Assembly (NCBI RefSeq): GCF_001682385.1
Contig: NZ_CP016210.1
Span: forward strand, 2,976,001-3,040,000
From: Azoarcus olearius
GTDB taxonomy: Bacteria; Pseudomonadota; Gammaproteobacteria; Burkholderiales; Rhodocyclaceae
Direction of reading: 5' to 3'
Length of the DNA stretch: 64,000 bases
In this document: positions 62,475 to 64,000 of the stretch, piece after piece
How positions within the stretch are numbered: the first letter of the stretch is position 1
Layout: each line of letters starts with the position of its first letter
Position numbers and translations under genes: made by a program
The notes under the pieces: generated by a model
The model's database searches: none
The model's input: the letters and a program-made list of their open reading frames with translations, nothing else
Told to the model about the DNA's origin: nothing

Positions 62475-64000
62475 GGTCGAGCAACACGGTGGGCGTCGCC
62501 GGCGCAAGGACGGCGGGCAGATTCAAGGTGAATACCCAGCCGGGGCCGTCGGCGGCCGGCGCGGCATCGAGCCGTCCCCCGTGCGCCTCGGCGATCGATC
62601 GGCAGATCGACAGCCCGAGGCCCAGTCCGTCCGGCTTGGTGGTGAAGAAGGACTCGAACAGGCGCCCATGTGCCGCGGCGTCCAGGCCCCGGCCGAAGTC
62701 GCGCACCGCGATGAGTACCCCGGGCGACAGTCCTGCATCCGCGGGCGTCAGCCGGATATGGATCCGCCGGCGCGCGTCGGGCAGGCCTTCGCTGGCGTCG
62801 TGGGCATTCTTCAGCAGGTTGAGCAACACCTGCTGGACTTGCAGGCGATCGGCCTCGATCACGGTGCCGGCCGGCAACGCGTCTTCCACCGCGACAGCCG
62901 GCGCGCGCGCGAGCATGCCGCGGAACAGTTCGACCGACTCGCCCACCACTTCGGCGGGCACCAGGCGCTCGCAGCTGTTGCGCCGTTTGCGGGCGAAATG
63001 GCGGATGCGGCCAAGGATGCCCGCCGCGCGTTCGGCCTGCTCCGCGATCTCGGCGGCGGCCTCGCGCACCGCGGCGTCGGTCAGGCGCTGGTTGTCCGCC
63101 CTGCGGCGGAGGCTGTGGGCGTAATTGGTGATGGTGGCCAGCGGCTGATTGAGTTCGTGCGCAAGCGTGCCCGACAACTCGCCGAGCACCGACAGCCGCG
63201 CCATATGCTCGGCCTGCTCCTGCGCCGCGCGCAGCTCGGCGGTACGCCTATGCACCAGGTGCTCCACCCGCAGCGTGTACAGCGCCCACGCCGCCACCAG
63301 CAGCGCCAACGCGGCCACCCAGGGCCAGTAGCGCGCGGCCAGCGCCATCAACGTGGGTTCGCGCAGGTAGGCATAGGGGCCGATCTGCAGGCGGCGGAAG
63401 AGCTCATGCACCGACTGGTAATCGGCGGGGACCGCCCACGCGAGGCCGTCCGTCTCCCGCGTCATGCCAAGCAGCGCGATCGCCACCGCACGCGCGAGAT
63501 CCGGGGAGGTGTGGCGCAAGGCCGCCAGCGGCCAGTCCGGATAAAGCGGCGTGGACGTCGCGCACGGGAAACCGGCAACCGCCTGCGGCGCCACCACACG
63601 AAAGCGGTCGGCCCACTCCGGCCGGCTTTCCAGCAGGCAGCTACGCAGCACGCCGGCATCGGCTTTGCGGGCGTCCAACGCGGCGACGACCCGGTCCATC
63701 GGCAAACCCACCTCGTACAGTTCCGCCAGATCCCGCTCCGGCTGGAGACCCAGCCCGTCGAGCGCACCCCACACCATCTGGTAGCCGCCGAACGCATCTC
63801 GCCCGACGATGGCAAGCCGCTTGCCGCGCAGGTCGGAAAGATCGCGGATGGCCGACGACGCCGGCACGATCACCGCCGCGCCCAGGGCGCGCTGCGGCGA
63901 CCGGCCGCCTCCGGCGTCGAGCGACAGGATGCGGCTGACGCCCAGGTCGGCCTCCAGTTCGACGTAATGGCCCGGATTGGTGATGACGAATTCGAGGTCG
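62458..64000 (-). CDS. ttrS: TtrS-like sensor histidine kinase (5' partial)
   Basis: The frame is open to the window end, so the N-terminus is missing. Upstream of the annotated ATG at 63873 it reads LEFVITNPGHYVELE and a PhnD-type periplasmic-binding domain (RGKRLAIVGRDAFGGYQMVWGAL), as in TtrS tetrathionate sensors. A membrane helix (WPWVAALALLVAAWALYTL) leads to a kinase with HELNQPLATI (phospho-His), VLLNLLKNAHDAS (N box) and FGRGLD and GLGLGLSI (G boxes). The ligand may be tetrathionate or a related sulfur compound. Confidence 0.85.
   Translation of the reverse strand, partial: DLEFVITNPGHYVELEADLGVSRILSLDAGGGRSPQRALGAAVIVPASSAIRDLSDLRGKRLAIVGRDAFGGYQMVWGALDGLGLQPERDLAELYEVGLPMDRVVAALDARKADAGVLRSCLLESRPEWADRFRVVAPQAVAGFPCATSTPLYPDWPLAALRHTSPDLARAVAIALLGMTRETDGLAWAVPADYQSVHELFRRLQIGPYAYLREPTLMALAARYWPWVAALALLVAAWALYTLRVEHLVHRRTAELRAAQEQAEHMARLSVLGELSGTLAHELNQPLATITNYAHSLRRRADNQRLTDAAVREAAAEIAEQAERAAGILGRIRHFARKRRNSCERLVPAEVVGESVELFRGMLARAPAVAVEDALPAGTVIEADRLQVQQVLLNLLKNAHDASEGLPDARRRIHIRLTPADAGLSPGVLIAVRDFGRGLDAAAHGRLFESFFTTKPDGLGLGLSICRSIAEAHGGRLDAAPAADGPGWVFTLNLPAVLAPATPTVLLDHDPNR

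Overview
The window is a high-GC bacterial chromosome segment, about 64 kb, with dense gene packing, many ATGA or GTGA gene overlaps and proteins typical of free-living, respiring Betaproteobacteria. Multihaem cytochromes, a Fur-regulated siderophore receptor, several diguanylate cyclases, a VIT-type metal transporter and a TtrSR/TsdA-type sulfur module would fit the Rhodocyclales (the Azoarcus, Thauera and Aromatoleum group). That placement is an inference from gene content; no rRNA or tRNA gene is present to settle it.

Region by region. Bases 3-10017 hold a tight seven-gene + strand operon: a truncated c-type cytochrome, a lipoprotein, a secreted protein with two haem motifs, two tandem membrane-anchored RoxA-like dihaem cytochromes, a secreted protein of unknown function and a membrane protein with a C-terminal TIR domain. 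A secreted TPR protein follows. Bases 12014-30729 are mostly housekeeping and accessory single genes: cupin/LysR pair, Rieske protein, IF-1 paralogue and cold-shock protein, EamA exporter, ketopantoate-reductase/aldolase pair, a Fur-box-controlled PepSY/TonB-receptor pair, two diguanylate cyclases, and a MerR/methyltransferase divergon with a palindromic operator. Bases 30786-32640 are an AT-richer island: an IS110-family transposase remnant next to two genes that look like integron cassettes, separated by a convincing attC site but without an integrase.

Bases 32944-37788 encode a CobN-like chelatase with a signal peptide and membrane anchor, a DUF2149 protein and an ExbB/TolQ-like protein, the layout known from HmuS-type haem or cobalamin systems. 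Bases 38091-46522 carry Tam, a possible secreted toxin/immunity pair, hydrolases, an MFS exporter, a Cache-GGDEF sensor, an orphan HicA and a VIT transporter. Bases 46662-57203 include a phosphate transporter broken by a one-base frameshift, Fpr, a thioredoxin-like/DM13/YbhB run, a J-domain protein, an NYN/OST-HTH protein, a 1-Cys peroxiredoxin and a YceI lipoprotein. Bases 57480-64000 hold a secreted protein with 19 hexapeptide repeats, an ArsR/ene-reductase pair, and a TsdA-like dihaem cytochrome next to a TtrR/TtrS-like two-component system whose kinase runs off the window.

The best candidates for something new are the RoxA-like/TIR operon, the integrase-less cassette pair, the membrane chelatase operon and the effector/immunity-like pair.
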